A stretch of 64,000 bases of DNA from Synechococcus sp. Cruz-7E5 (GTDB taxonomy: Bacteria > Cyanobacteriota > Cyanobacteriia > PCC-6307 > Cyanobiaceae). The DNA lies in NCBI RefSeq assembly GCF_024345995.1, contig NZ_JAGQCE010000009.1:44220-108219 (forward strand), given 5' to 3'. This document shows positions 1 to 9,484 of this stretch, piece by piece (within the stretch, counting starts at the first letter, position 1; each line of letters opens with the position of its first letter). Below the pieces are notes generated by a model. It saw only the letters and a program-made list of their open reading frames with translations, ran no database searches and was not told the DNA's origin. The position numbers were made by a program, and so were the translations under genes.

Positions 1-285
1 ATCCCGCCAGAGCCCTCCGCCATAGGAAAGACCAGAGGGCTTGGCACTGCGGCCGAAGCCCAGCAGGTCGAGGGCATGCACCTCATGCCGTTCGCTCAGC
101 ACCGGGATGTTGTACCTCCAGTGGTCTGTGGAGGCACCGAAGCCGTGAACCAGCAGCAGGGCCGGACCCTGGGGCTGCTGCGGTCGGCTGGCCAGGGCAT
201 GGACCCCATGACCGTCATGGGTCCAGGGCTCGGGGCGGATGCCGATCAACGCAGGCTTGGCTTGGTCGTCGATGCTAGGGATCAC
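1..285 (-). CDS. alpha/beta hydrolase fold protein (C-terminal part outside window)
   Basis: The N-terminal 95 codons of a gene running off the left edge. The translation carries the oxyanion-hole motif VHGFGAS at about residues 46-52 and LDLLGFGRS at about 72-80, the first conserved blocks of alpha/beta hydrolases of the haloperoxidase/epoxide-hydrolase type common in cyanobacteria. The nucleophile elbow and the catalytic Asp and His lie beyond the edge, so the substrate cannot be inferred. GTG at 285 is the chosen start because no ATG lies between it and the conserved region. The gene is divergent from the small membrane protein at 303. Confidence 0.8.
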   Translation of the reverse strand, partial: MIPSIDDQAKPALIGIRPEPWTHDGHGVHALASRPQQPQGPALLLVHGFGASTDHWRYNIPVLSERHEVHALDLLGFGRSAKPSGLSYGGGLWRD

Positions 286-302
286 TTCGGTAGGTTCGCT
301 CC

Positions 303-599
303 GTGCTCGACTCGTCCAGCCTGCTGCCGGGAACGGCCCTGTGGGCTCTGGCGTTGTATCTGCCCCTCTCTCTGCCGCTGGCCCGTCTGGATGAGGCCCT
401 CGCGGAAGGACCACTCCCCGAAGGTCTGCGCGTGATCGTGCTGCTGCTGAGCAGCGTGTTGCTGGCGTTCGCCGTTGGGGGGATCACACAGCTGGGGCTG
501 AGCTGGGCCCTGAGCCCGAGCTGGGCCGCCAGCCTCGGGCTGATGGCAGTGCTGGCCGGCGGGTTCTGGACCCTCGCCTCCCGGCGTGATGAGAGCTGA
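303..599 (+). CDS. small hydrophobic membrane protein, unknown function
   Basis: A 98-residue protein with a GTG start and two or three hydrophobic segments (about residues 10-27, 43-65 and 70-90), ending in a short charged tail. It begins 17 bp from the divergent hydrolase start and stops 3 bp before the end of the convergent antiporter gene. I do not recognise a family. Hydrophobic segments that fit a membrane protein, and the tight fit between two neighbours, support a real gene over a chance frame. Confidence 0.6.
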   Translation: MLDSSSLLPGTALWALALYLPLSLPLARLDEALAEGPLPEGLRVIVLLLSSVLLAFAVGGITQLGLSWALSPSWAASLGLMAVLAGGFWTLASRRDES

Positions 600-602
600 G
601 CC

Positions 603-1940
603 TCAGGCCGGCTGTTCAGCCAGCTTCTCCTCGCGGCTGAGCACCACACGCAGCAGGATCGGCGAGAGGAACGTGGTGCCGATCACCATCAACAGGATCG
701 CCGCCTCCAGGGCCGGGGTCAGCAGCCCGGCCTGAGTGCCCAGACCCAGGAAAATAAGGCCCACTTCACCACGGGGCATCATCCCCAGACCCACCACCAG
801 GCGGTTGGTCTTCTCCTTGCTGAAGTAGGTCCAGCCGGACGCCACCTTGCCGATGATCGCCACCACCAGCAGGAAGGCGGCCATCACCAGGCCGGGGCGG
901 TTGGCCGGATCCATCGGGTTGAGCACCGTCAGGTCCATGCTGGTGCCGATCAGAACGAAGAAGATGGTGGCGAACAGCGACACCAGGGGCTTCACCGTTT
1001 CCTGAATGGCGTGGGTGTTGCGCGATCCGCTCAGGATCAGGCCAGCGGCAAAAGCCCCGAGAGCCGCCTCCAGGCCGATGGCCTGGGCCGCGAAACAGCA
1101 AATACAGAGCACAACGAAGGAGGCCACCACCACCTCACCGGGGGCCTTGAGCCGATCCAGCAGCCAGTCGAAGGCAGGGGCGGCCGTGCGGCTCAGAAAC
1201 AGTGAAACACCGACAAACATGGCGGCGGCCACGAGCAGCTTCACGATCGGGCCGATCTCGAAGGCACCTCCACCAGCCACCGCCACCACCACGGCCAGGA
1301 TGACGATGCCGAGAATGTCATCGAGAACAGCGGCGCCGATCACAGTCTGACCTTCGCGGGTCTTGAGGTATTTGAGTTCGCCGAAGACGCTGGCGGTGAT
1401 GCCGATGCTGGTGGCGGTCATGGCCGCACCGGCGAAGATGGCTGGAATCAGCGGCACATGGAAGAAATACAGCAGACCTAATGTGCCCAGCGCAAAGGGC
1501 AGGACCACACCAGTGCAGGCCACCGTGGTGGCCTGGGCTCCCACCGCCACCAGCTCATCAAGCTCACTCTCGAGTCCAGTGAGGAACAGCAGGGCGAACA
1601 GGCCAAGGGTGGCCACCGCCTGCAGGTTGGGAAAAGTTTCGATGTAGATCGACTCGACCGCATCGGGCGACATCGACGAGAGGGAAGCCACCGCGGAAGT
1701 GAACCAGTTGCTCAGCTCCGCCCCGGTTTCAGGAGGGAGAATCAGATGCAGGCCCGAGAGCCCGATCAGCACCCCCGCCACCAACTCACCAAGGATGGTG
1801 GGGAGCTGGAGCCGAACCATGATCTCGGCCAGGGTGCGCGCAGCCAGGAAAATCAGCAGAAAACGGCCCACCCCGATCAGGGTTTCGGCCACCTCCCCAT
1901 TGTGATTGCCGATTTCGAGCAGGAGAGTCGGGAAAGTCAT
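603..1940 (-). CDS. cation/proton antiporter, CPA2 (NapA/KefB-like) family
   Basis: A 445-residue integral membrane protein with about 12 hydrophobic segments, the usual size for the membrane domain of CPA2 antiporters. It exchanges Na+ or K+ for H+ across the plasma or thylakoid membrane. The segment AAVLDDILG places an Asp-Asp pair at about residues 207-208, the ion-binding pair typical of electrogenic members. TATSIGITASVFGEL just before it is the preceding conserved helix. There is no C-terminal TrkA/RCK domain, so regulation by nucleotide is not expected. The ion cannot be assigned from sequence alone. Confidence 0.9.
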   Translation of the reverse strand: MTFPTLLLEIGNHNGEVAETLIGVGRFLLIFLAARTLAEIMVRLQLPTILGELVAGVLIGLSGLHLILPPETGAELSNWFTSAVASLSSMSPDAVESIYIETFPNLQAVATLGLFALLFLTGLESELDELVAVGAQATTVACTGVVLPFALGTLGLLYFFHVPLIPAIFAGAAMTATSIGITASVFGELKYLKTREGQTVIGAAVLDDILGIVILAVVVAVAGGGAFEIGPIVKLLVAAAMFVGVSLFLSRTAAPAFDWLLDRLKAPGEVVVASFVVLCICCFAAQAIGLEAALGAFAAGLILSGSRNTHAIQETVKPLVSLFATIFFVLIGTSMDLTVLNPMDPANRPGLVMAAFLLVVAIIGKVASGWTYFSKEKTNRLVVGLGMMPRGEVGLIFLGLGTQAGLLTPALEAAILLMVIGTTFLSPILLRVVLSREEKLAEQPA

Positions 1941-2216
1941 GCAGTCCGTTGTGGCGGCACGTTGTTGAAGTTGGCGGTGACGTTAGACGGGATCTGCGGC
2001 AGGCATTGGCTTCTGTCCAGATCGAACTCTGACCACCATGCGTGAATCCACACCGATCGGGGGCTGGTCAGGCTCGTGCCGAACTGCCTGGTCGGCATGC
2101 GGAGCGTCCGCGTCGGGGCTGAGCCAAACTGGTCCTGCGCACGGATCGGACCGGCATCGCGTTTCACAGCCGACCGTTGTTCAGCTTCGCCGCTCCACCC
2201 CCTTCGCCCCACCTCC

Positions 2217-4739
2217 ATGACCGACGCTCCGCCCAGCCAGCTGAGGCTGCCCACCCCAGGCTGCTTTGCCGACCCTGATCGCAGCGGCCTGACGGCCGAT
2301 GGCGTCTTCGACGGCATGACCGAGCACCTCTTCTACACGCTGGGCCAGCTCGCCCCCACCGCCAGCCACCACGACCTCTACGTGGCCCTGAGCTACGCCG
2401 TGCGCGATCGGCTGATGACCCGCTACCTGGCTGGAATCGAGGCGATCTCGGCCACGCCCACCCGAGTGGTGGCCTACCTCTCCGCCGAATTCCTGATCGG
2501 CCCCCAGCTGGGCAACAACCTGCTGATGCTCGGGATCCAGGACGAAGCCGCCGAGGCCCTGCGCCGATTCGGAATTGACTCGCTCGAGGAGATCCTCGAG
2601 GTTGAAGAGGAACCGGGCCTGGGGAATGGGGGGCTCGGCCGCCTGGCCGCCTGCTACCTCGAATCCCTCTCCAGCCTGGAGATCCCCGCCACCGGTTATG
2701 GCATTCGCTATGAGTTCGGAATCTTCGACCAGCTGATCCGCGATGGCTGGCAGGTTGAGATCACCGACAAATGGCTCAAGAGCGGCTGGCCCTGGGAACT
2801 GCCCCGCCCCGACCAGGCCTGCTTCGTCGGATTCGGCGGCCGCACCGAGAACTACCGCGACACCCAGGGGGACTACCGCGTGCGCTGGATTCCCTCCGAG
2901 CACGCCATCGGTGTCCCCCACGACGTGCCCGTGCTGGGCTACAGGGTGAACACCTGCAACCGCCTGCGGCTGTGGTCAGCGGAGGCCTCTGAGAGCTTCG
3001 ATTTCTACGCCTTCAACATCGGCGACTACTACGGCGCGGTGGAGGAGAAGGTGGGCTCCGAGACTCTCTCCAAGGTGCTCTATCCCAACGACGGCACCGA
3101 TGAAGGCCGGCGTCTGCGCCTCAAGCAGCAGCACTTCTTCGTGAGCTGCTCCCTGCAGGACATGCTGCGCAGCCTGGAACTGCGTGACCTGCCGATCACC
3201 GACTTCCCGGAGCACTGGTCGGTGCAGCTCAACGACACCCACCCGGCGATCGCGGTGGCCGAGCTGATGCGGTTGCTGATCGATCACAAACAGCTGAGCT
3301 GGGATGCCGCCTGGGACATCACCACCCGCTCGTTGGCCTACACCAACCACACACTGTTGCCGGAAGCCCTCGAGAAATGGGGGCTGGATCTCTTCGGCTC
3401 ACTGCTGCCGCGACACCTGGAGCTGATCTTCGAGATCAACCGACGCTTCCTGCAGATGGTGCGGCTGAAGCATCCAGGCAACGAGACGATGCTGCGGCGG
3501 GTTTCGATCATCGATGAGAACGACGGCAAGGCGGTGCGGATGGCCCACCTGGCCACCGTGGCCTCTCACCACGTCAACGGTGTGGCGGCCCTGCACAGCG
3601 AACTGGTGCGCACCCAGCTCTTCCCCGAATTCGCCTCCCTCTGGCCCGAGAAGTTCACCAATGTGACCAACGGCGTCACACCACGCCGCTGGATCGCCCT
3701 CGCCAACCCGCTGCTGCGGGAGCTGCTCAATGAGGTGATCGGCCAGGACTGGGTGCGCAACCTCGACGACCTGCGCCAGCTGGAGGCCTTCCAGAACGAC
3801 GCTGGCTTCCTGGAGCGCTGGGGCCAGACCAAGCTGGCGGTGAAGCGTCATCTGGCCCAGTACATCCACCGCCAGAGCGGACTGCTGGTGGATCCTTCCT
3901 CGCTCTTTGACGTGCAGGTGAAGCGGATCCACGAATACAAGCGCCAGCACCTGAATGCGCTGCAGGTGATCGCCCAGTACCTGCGCATCAAGAACGGCCT
4001 CGGCGACAACTTCGCCCCGCGCACCGTGATCTTCGGAGGCAAGGCAGCACCTGGCTACTACATGGCCAAGCTTATTATTCGTTTTCTCAACGGCATTGCC
4101 GAAACGATCAACGCCGACCCTGACATGGACGGACGCCTGCGGGTGGTGTTCCTGCCTGACTACAACGTCAGCCTGGGTCAACGGGTGTATCCGGCCTCAG
4201 ACCTCTCCGAGCAGATCTCCACCGCTGGGCTGGAGGCCTCCGGCACCGGCAACATGAAATTCGCCATGAATGGGGCGCTCACGATCGGCACTCTCGATGG
4301 CGCCAACGTGGAGATCCGCGAGCAGGTGGGCGCCGAGAACTTCTTCCTCTTCGGCCACACCACCGACGGCATCGAGGCCCTGCGCGCGGGGACCTACCGC
4401 CCCTGGGAGCTGATTCCGAGCATCCCGGAACTGCCGGAGGTGCTGCAACTGGTGGAGCAGGGTCACTTCAGCAATGGCGACACGGAGCTGTTCAAGCCCC
4501 TGCTGCAGAACCTCACCGGCCGGGATCCCTACTTCGTGATGGCGGACTTCAGCGACTACATGCGCGCCCAGGACGCGGTCAGTCAGGCCTGGGGTGATCG
4601 CACCACCTGGAACCGGATGTCACTGCTGAACACGGCGCGCACCGGCTTCTTCAGCAGCGACCGCTCAATCCGCGAGTACGCCAAGCGGATCTGGCAGGCA
4701 GAGCCGTTCCCGGTGACGATCAGCTGCGTGATCGACTGA
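2217..4739 (+). CDS. glgP: glycogen/starch/alpha-glucan phosphorylase (divergent copy)
   Basis: Phosphorolysis of alpha-1,4-glucan to glucose-1-phosphate, cytosolic and PLP-dependent. The 840-residue protein matches the normal family length and keeps the full fold: NGGLGRLAACYLES near the N-terminus, QLNDTHPAIAVAELMR, TNVTNGVTPRRW, DVQVKRIHEYKRQ, and the PLP site SGTGNMKFAMNG with the Schiff-base lysine at about residue 681. The frame stays open to 2076, but family similarity starts after ATG 2217. This is one of three phosphorylase genes in the window and clearly differs from the tandem pair at 14.7-19.8 kb. Confidence 0.95.
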   Translation: MTDAPPSQLRLPTPGCFADPDRSGLTADGVFDGMTEHLFYTLGQLAPTASHHDLYVALSYAVRDRLMTRYLAGIEAISATPTRVVAYLSAEFLIGPQLGNNLLMLGIQDEAAEALRRFGIDSLEEILEVEEEPGLGNGGLGRLAACYLESLSSLEIPATGYGIRYEFGIFDQLIRDGWQVEITDKWLKSGWPWELPRPDQACFVGFGGRTENYRDTQGDYRVRWIPSEHAIGVPHDVPVLGYRVNTCNRLRLWSAEASESFDFYAFNIGDYYGAVEEKVGSETLSKVLYPNDGTDEGRRLRLKQQHFFVSCSLQDMLRSLELRDLPITDFPEHWSVQLNDTHPAIAVAELMRLLIDHKQLSWDAAWDITTRSLAYTNHTLLPEALEKWGLDLFGSLLPRHLELIFEINRRFLQMVRLKHPGNETMLRRVSIIDENDGKAVRMAHLATVASHHVNGVAALHSELVRTQLFPEFASLWPEKFTNVTNGVTPRRWIALANPLLRELLNEVIGQDWVRNLDDLRQLEAFQNDAGFLERWGQTKLAVKRHLAQYIHRQSGLLVDPSSLFDVQVKRIHEYKRQHLNALQVIAQYLRIKNGLGDNFAPRTVIFGGKAAPGYYMAKLIIRFLNGIAETINADPDMDGRLRVVFLPDYNVSLGQRVYPASDLSEQISTAGLEASGTGNMKFAMNGALTIGTLDGANVEIREQVGAENFFLFGHTTDGIEALRAGTYRPWELIPSIPELPEVLQLVEQGHFSNGDTELFKPLLQNLTGRDPYFVMADFSDYMRAQDAVSQAWGDRTTWNRMSLLNTARTGFFSSDRSIREYAKRIWQAEPFPVTISCVID

Positions 4740-4745
4740 GAGGCC

Positions 4746-5219
4746 TCAGGGCCGGTGGTCCGGCAGGTCGGGGGTCTGGTGGAGCAGACGGTTCAGCCGC
4801 AGACGGTCGGCATTGAGGGGGTCGGGGGCCAGCTCTCCGGCCAGCTCCCGGAATTTCTGCTCCACATCCTCAGGCACACGCACATCAAAGATGCGCTCCA
4901 TCAGCGCTTCGATCGAGAACAGGTGGGCATTGATGTTCTCCAGATCGGCGATCGCCTGCTGCAGGCTCTCCTCCTCGGGGGAGCCGGTGGCATCTGCGGG
5001 GGTTGAAGCCACGGGCTGAGGCGTGGACGGCTCGGCCTCACCATCGCCATGGGTTTTCTGCAGCTCTTCCAGCACCCGGCCTGCCAGGGTGCGGAACGAC
5101 TGCAGCGCAGCCCAGTTGAGTTCCTGCTGCTGCCGCAGAGTGGGATTCTCCCGGATCAATCGGTCATGTTCCCGATAAAATCGCTGACAGTCAGGGCATT
5201 GGCAGGGCTCTTCGGGCAC
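4746..5219 (-). CDS. conserved cyanobacterial protein with N-terminal Cys-rich motif
   Basis: 157 residues. The N-terminus PCQCPDCQRFY (Cys 6, 8 and 11) could be half of a metal site. A charged, largely helical region follows, then a proline/alanine-rich low-complexity linker (about residues 62-80), then an acidic helical C-terminus ending RLLHQTPDLPDHRP. It is convergent with the phosphorylase, with 6 bp between them. I recognise no named family. Possible scaffold or adaptor, but no function is claimed. Confidence 0.7.
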   Translation of the reverse strand: MPEEPCQCPDCQRFYREHDRLIRENPTLRQQQELNWAALQSFRTLAGRVLEELQKTHGDGEAEPSTPQPVASTPADATGSPEEESLQQAIADLENINAHLFSIEALMERIFDVRVPEDVEQKFRELAGELAPDPLNADRLRLNRLLHQTPDLPDHRP

Positions 5220-5292
5220 CGCGCTCCCTTGGTTCCTTGACGCCCATCATGGCATTGGAAGTCCGGGGCTGCCGCTGGGAGCTCCAGCAGCC

Positions 5293-5649
5293 TCAGGCCA
5301 GGCGATCGAAGGGGCCCAGCAGGTCCAGCTGATCGTCATCCCCATCAGCGTCGTCGCTGTCGCCGCCGTCCTCCTGGAGGCTGGGCAGGGGGATTTCGAT
5401 CGAACTCACCAGCTGGATCACATCGCGCAGGCGCATCGAATCGGCAAACCAGCCCATCGCCTGCTCCATGTCGCCCCGTTGCTCCGCCTCGACCGACTGT
5501 TCCTGATGCACCTCGGCCAGCAGGGCCAGCCAGCAGAGGCAACGGGCCTGAACGACGGAGAGGTCGAGTTCATCAGGCTGGCTGCGGGCGATCCGCTCAC
5601 CCTCCTGCTGAACCAGCAAGCGCAGACGCAGATCGTGAAGCTCGTTCAT
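5293..5649 (-). CDS. conserved helical protein, unknown function
   Basis: 118 residues, almost entirely charged and helical. It has one Cys-containing segment (ARCLCWLALLAEVHQE) and a very acidic C-terminus with a run of Asp/Gly residues before LDLLGPFDRLA. No membrane segment or signal peptide. It follows the tRNA-Arg gene on the same strand and precedes the Cys-motif protein at 4746. Base composition matches its neighbours. No family recognised. Confidence 0.65.
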   Translation of the reverse strand: MNELHDLRLRLLVQQEGERIARSQPDELDLSVVQARCLCWLALLAEVHQEQSVEAEQRGDMEQAMGWFADSMRLRDVIQLVSSIEIPLPSLQEDGGDSDDADGDDDQLDLLGPFDRLA

Positions 5650-5733
5650 GCAGGGATCACGGCCTTCTCAACGCTAGCCAGGGAGCCCTGCTTGGGAAGG
5701 CCACCACCGGTAGCGTTCCCTACCAAGTGAGTA

Positions 5734-5807
<74 letters not shown>

Positions 5808-5870
5808 CAGGCTGTTCATTATCGGCATGGGGCGTTCCCTGAGGCCAGACCCCTCTGCCTACAGTCGGGA

Positions 5871-6281
5871 GTGAAAGCAGGCGAGGTGGTCGCGATCGAA
5901 GGGGGGAGATCAGTTTCGGCTGGTGACTCCGGCTTCGGTTGAGGAAAGTCCGGGCTCCCCAATGGCCAGGCTTGCTGGGTAACGCCCAGTGCGGGTGACC
6001 GTGAGGAGAGTGCCACAGAAACACACCGCCGATGGCAGGGGGCTCGCTCCCTGATCAGGTAAGGGTGCAAGGGTGCGGTAAGAGCGCACCAGCAGCATCG
6101 AGAGGTGCTGGCTCGGTAAACCCCGGCTGGGAGCAAGGCCCAGGGACAACGGTTGGCCATGACACCCGTCCCGACACAAGTGCGCCGCTCGAGGCCGTCG
6201 GTAACGGCGGTCCCAGACAGATGCCCACCCTGGTCCGCTGCGGCGGGCCGGAACAGAACCCGGCTTATGTCCTGCTTTCAC
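5871..6281 (+). ncRNA. rnpB: RNase P RNA (bacterial type A)
   Basis: Catalytic RNA that matures tRNA 5' ends. The 5' end GTGAAAGCAGG pairs perfectly with CCTGCTTTCAC at 6271-6281, forming the P1 helix and fixing both ends. Conserved blocks are present: GAGGAAAGTCCGGGCTCC near 5941, the AGAGTGCCACAGAAAC segment near 6008, and the 3' universal region around 6215-6265 containing the ACAGAACCCGGCTTA block. About 411 nt, a normal size for cyanobacteria. The rnc gene starts 27 bp downstream. Confidence 0.96.
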
Positions 6282-6307
6282 CCTTTCAAGCCTCCGCAGG
6301 GAGGCCA

Positions 6308-7072
6308 ATGGTCCTCCGCGAAGCCCCCGTGCCCCTGAGTGACGAGCGCCGCCTCCGCCTGGTGGGGTTCCTCGCGGTCCTCGGGCTGGCCGAGGCCAGG
6401 TGCCCCGACCTCGACCTCGCCCCGATCGAGGAGGCCCTCACCCACAGCTCCGCCGGCCGGCCCTGCAACCACGAACGGCTGGAGTTTCTCGGCGACGCCG
6501 TGCTGCGGCTGGTGGCGGCGGAATACCTGGAGCGCCACCACCAAGCCCTGGACGTCGGCCAGCGCTCGGCCCTGCGGGCCCAGTTGGTGAGCGACCGCTG
6601 GCTGGCAGAGCTGGCAGAGCGCTGCGGCATCGAGGCGATGGTGCACCTCGGACCGGTGGCTGCAGGCGACAGTGCAGCACGGCAGACGATCCGCGCCGAA
6701 ATCTGCGAAGCCCTGATCGGCGGGCTCTACGAGGCCACAGGCAGCCTGGCGCCGGTGCACAGCTGGCTCACACCCCACTGGCAACGCAGCGCCAGTGAGC
6801 TCCTGGCCGATCCCTACCGCCACAACTGGAAGACGGGTCTGCAGGAGTGGAGCCAGGCCCGGGGGCTCGGCCTGCCCCGCTACCTCTGCGAGGAACGCAG
6901 CCGTCTCCACGGCGACCCCAGACGCTTTCACTGCTCCGTGAACCTGAACGGCCAGCCGCTGGGTGAGGGCTGGGGAGGCTCAAGGCGCGACGCCGAGCAA
7001 CAGGCGGCCCGCATGGCCCTGTCAAAGCGGCAGGGGTTCAGCTCGCTTCCAGCGTCGTCAGAGGCATCGTGA
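6308..7072 (+). CDS. rnc: ribonuclease III
   Basis: Cleaves double-stranded RNA in rRNA and mRNA processing. The 254-residue protein has the RNase III signature ERLEFLGDAV at about residues 57-65, the second acidic cluster AEICEALIGGLYEA, and a C-terminal double-stranded-RNA-binding domain ending in the typical SRRDAEQQAARMAL helix. ATG 6308 is chosen because the frame upstream runs into rnpB. A downstream GTG at about 6329 is an alternative. The 3' end overlaps the convergent ndhS gene by 35 bp. Confidence 0.93.
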   Translation: MVLREAPVPLSDERRLRLVGFLAVLGLAEARCPDLDLAPIEEALTHSSAGRPCNHERLEFLGDAVLRLVAAEYLERHHQALDVGQRSALRAQLVSDRWLAELAERCGIEAMVHLGPVAAGDSAARQTIRAEICEALIGGLYEATGSLAPVHSWLTPHWQRSASELLADPYRHNWKTGLQEWSQARGLGLPRYLCEERSRLHGDPRRFHCSVNLNGQPLGEGWGGSRRDAEQQAARMALSKRQGFSSLPASSEAS

Positions 7073-7253
7073 CCAGCTTGTCCCAGTTCCCCCCCTCGAA
7101 CAGCACCGCCGCCTGGCTGCCGCTGATGCGCTGCACGAAGCCCCGGTAGCCGTTGTAAATGGAGCGTTGATCACGGACAACGACGGTGGTGCCAGGCAGC
7201 ACCAGCGGCGCCACAGGCTGTGCATCCACTGAAGAGGAATCAGCCGCAGCCAT
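7038..7253 (-). CDS. ndhS: NAD(P)H-quinone oxidoreductase subunit S (NdhS-like)
   Basis: 71 residues with the compact SH3-like NdhS core: LPGTTVVVRDQ, then a YRGFVQRI strand and the family hallmark AAVLFEGGNWDKLVT. In cyanobacteria and chloroplasts NdhS forms part of the ferredoxin-docking site of the NDH-1 complex on the stromal/cytoplasmic side. Length fits the family. It is convergent with rnc, whose last 35 bp it overlaps. Confidence 0.8.
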   Translation of the reverse strand: MAAADSSSVDAQPVAPLVLPGTTVVVRDQRSIYNGYRGFVQRISGSQAAVLFEGGNWDKLVTMPLTTLEAS

Positions 7254-7308
7254 GGAGGGAACGCACGAGTAAGTCCATTATCGAGCTGATCGGCAGGATG
7301 GGGCGCAG

Positions 7309-7887
7309 ATGCGCGGCGGATCAGTCGATGGTGGGTCGATGGTGAGCGAAGGGGACGGGCCCGAGGCGTGGCTGGTGGTAGGGAAAGTGGTGGCGGCCCA
7401 GGGGCTGCAGGGGGAGCTGCGGGTGGTGCCCCGCACCGATTTTCCTGAGCGCTTCACACGGCCTGGACAGCGCTGGCTGCGCCGGGCCCTGGAACCCGCC
7501 CGTGCCGTGCAACTGCTCTCGGGCCGTCAATTGCCCGGCCGGGAGCTGTTCGTGGTGCGGCTGGAGGGGGTCGGCACGCGGGAGGAGGCCGAGGCTCTGG
7601 TGCACCAGGATCTGCTGGTGGAAGCAGGCGATCGGCCCCGCCTGCAGGAGGGGGAGTTCCACCTTCTCGACCTGCAGGGACTGCAGGTGCGCCTGGCCCC
7701 CCAGGGCGAGGTGATCGGCACCGTGGTGGATCTGATCCATGCCGGCAACGACCTGCTGGAGGTGGAGCTCAACGGTGAGCCGACCCGGCGGGCGCTGATT
7801 CCCTTCGTGGAGGCGATCGTTCCGCGGGTGGACATTGCCGGCGGCTGGCTGGAGATCACCCCACCTCCGGGGCTGCTCGACCCGTGA
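7309..7887 (+). CDS. rimM: ribosome maturation factor RimM
   Basis: 192 residues. Assists 30S head assembly through ribosomal protein S19. The N-terminal barrel begins [17 protein letters not shown], followed by the linker [12 protein letters not shown]. The PRC-like barrel then contains [18 protein letters not shown] and [13 protein letters not shown], both strong RimM signatures. Start at 7309, or the in-frame ATG at 7339. The first has a purine-rich stretch at a plausible distance. The gene precedes manC by about 70 bp. Confidence 0.94.
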   Translation: MRGGSVDGGSMVSEGDGPEAWLVVGKVVAAQGLQGELRVVPRTDFPERFTRPGQRWLRRALEPARAVQLLSGRQLPGRELFVVRLEGVGTREEAEALVHQDLLVEAGDRPRLQEGEFHLLDLQGLQVRLAPQGEVIGTVVDLIHAGNDLLEVELNGEPTRRALIPFVEAIVPRVDIAGGWLEITPPPGLLDP

Positions 7888-7956
7888 GGGTCTGGCTGAC
7901 GGCTGACGCTCCAGGGCGTTCCCCATAGGATTCGAGCCAGCATTGCCCTGACTCAG

Positions 7957-9453
7957 GTGGATCCGACGATGAGCCCAGCGGCTTCCCTCGTTCCAGTGAT
8001 CCTCTGCGGCGGCACCGGCACCCGCCTCTGGCCCCTCTCGCGAGCCAGCTATCCGAAGCAATACTGGCCTCTGGCCGGCAGCGGCGAGGAGACCCTGCTG
8101 CAGCAGACCCAGTTGCGGCTCAAGGGGCTGAACCAGCTGGGCGCTCCGCTGCTGATCTGCAACGAGGATCACCGCTTCATCGTGGCCGAGCAGATGCGCC
8201 AGATCGGGGTTGAGCCCGGCGCGATCCTGCTGGAGCCCCTCGGTCGCAATACGGCGCCGGCCATCGCGGTGGCGGCCCTGCATGCCACCAGCCGGGGGGA
8301 GGATCCCCTGCTGCTGGTGCTCGCCGCAGATCACGTCATTCAGGATGGAGCGCGCTTCCGCGCCACTGTCGAGGCCGGCCGCGCCGCCGCCGAAGGCGGA
8401 CTGCTGGTGGCCTTCGGCATCGTGCCAACGGCTCCGGAAACCGGGTACGGCTACATCGAGGCGGTGGAACCCCTGCCCCAGGCCACCCCTGGTCGGGTCG
8501 AGCCGTCGATCCCGGCCCCCACTCCGATCGCGCGCTTCGTGGAGAAACCCGATGCGGCCACGGCGGAGGCCTTTCTGGCCAGTGGCCGCTTCACCTGGAA
8601 CAGCGGCATGTTCCTCTTCCGCGCCAGCGCCATCCTGGCTGAGCTGGAGCGGCTGGCGCCGGAGGTGGTGAGCTGCTGCCGCGGGGCCATCGACCACGAC
8701 AGCGCCGACCTTGATTTCCTGCGCCTGGAGCGGGAGTCGTTCGCCAGCTGCCCCAATGTCGCCATCGACGTGGCGGTGATGGAGCGCACGGGGCTGGGCG
8801 CTGTGCTGCCACTGGAGGCGGGCTGGAGCGATGTGGGCAGCTGGAGCGCCCTCTGGGACACGGGAGAGCGCGACAGCGACGGCAACGTCCTGCGCGGACG
8901 GGTGATCAGCGAGGGCTCTCGCAACTGCTACCTGCGCAGCGAGCACCGGCTGGTGGTGGGTCTGGGAGTGGAGGATCTGGTGGTGATCGAAACCGATGAC
9001 GCCGTGCTGGTGGCCCACCGCGACCGGGCCCAGGACGTGAAGACGATCGTGAACCGCCTCGCCGCCAGCGGCAGCCCCGAGGGCAAGGCTCACCGGCGCA
9101 TCTACCGGCCCTGGGGCTCCTACGACGGCATCGTCGAGGGGAGGCGCTGGCAGGTCAAGAAGATCGTGGTCAATCCCGGCGCCAGCCTCTCGCTGCAGAT
9201 GCACCACCACCGCGCTGAGCACTGGGTGGTGGTGCAAGGCACGGCCGTCGTGGAAAAGGACGGCGTCGAGGAACTGGTGGGTGAGAACCAGAGCACCTAC
9301 ATCCCCCTGGGCGCCAAGCACCGGCTCAGCAATCCCGGCAAGATCCCCGTGGAGATGATCGAGGTGCAGAGCGGCCCTTATCTCGGCGAAGACGACATCG
9401 TCCGCTTCGAGGATCGCTACGGGCGCTCGGACATGAGCCTTCCGGTCCGCTGA
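7957..9453 (+). CDS. manC: mannose-1-phosphate guanylyltransferase / mannose-6-phosphate isomerase (bifunctional)
   Basis: Makes GDP-mannose for surface polysaccharides and fucose-type sugars. The N-terminal nucleotidyltransferase domain carries the pyrophosphorylase signature GGTGTRLWPLSRASYPKQ at about residues 18-35 and FVEKPD in mid-domain. The C-terminal cupin isomerase domain carries QMHHHRAEHWVVVQGTA (metal-binding histidines). 498 residues from GTG 7957, or 494 from ATG 7969; the ATG may be the true start. No other nucleotide-sugar gene is adjacent apart from galE, 2 kb away on the other strand. Confidence 0.93.
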   Translation: MDPTMSPAASLVPVILCGGTGTRLWPLSRASYPKQYWPLAGSGEETLLQQTQLRLKGLNQLGAPLLICNEDHRFIVAEQMRQIGVEPGAILLEPLGRNTAPAIAVAALHATSRGEDPLLLVLAADHVIQDGARFRATVEAGRAAAEGGLLVAFGIVPTAPETGYGYIEAVEPLPQATPGRVEPSIPAPTPIARFVEKPDAATAEAFLASGRFTWNSGMFLFRASAILAELERLAPEVVSCCRGAIDHDSADLDFLRLERESFASCPNVAIDVAVMERTGLGAVLPLEAGWSDVGSWSALWDTGERDSDGNVLRGRVISEGSRNCYLRSEHRLVVGLGVEDLVVIETDDAVLVAHRDRAQDVKTIVNRLAASGSPEGKAHRRIYRPWGSYDGIVEGRRWQVKKIVVNPGASLSLQMHHHRAEHWVVVQGTAVVEKDGVEELVGENQSTYIPLGAKHRLSNPGKIPVEMIEVQSGPYLGEDDIVRFEDRYGRSDMSLPVR

Positions 9454-9484
9454 CATCTCCGGTACGCCGATCTCTGCGACCCGC

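Noticed and set aside
1937..2317. 126-codon minus-strand frame upstream of the antiporter
   Set aside because: Overlaps the start of glgP, odd composition, no family. The 276-bp gap 1941-2216 shows nothing else that I can support.
7321..9456. 711-codon open frame on the minus strand opposite rimM and manC
   Set aside because: Its translation is His/Gln-rich, low in complexity and has no motif. Both genes on the plus strand are clear, and high GC produces long antisense frames.
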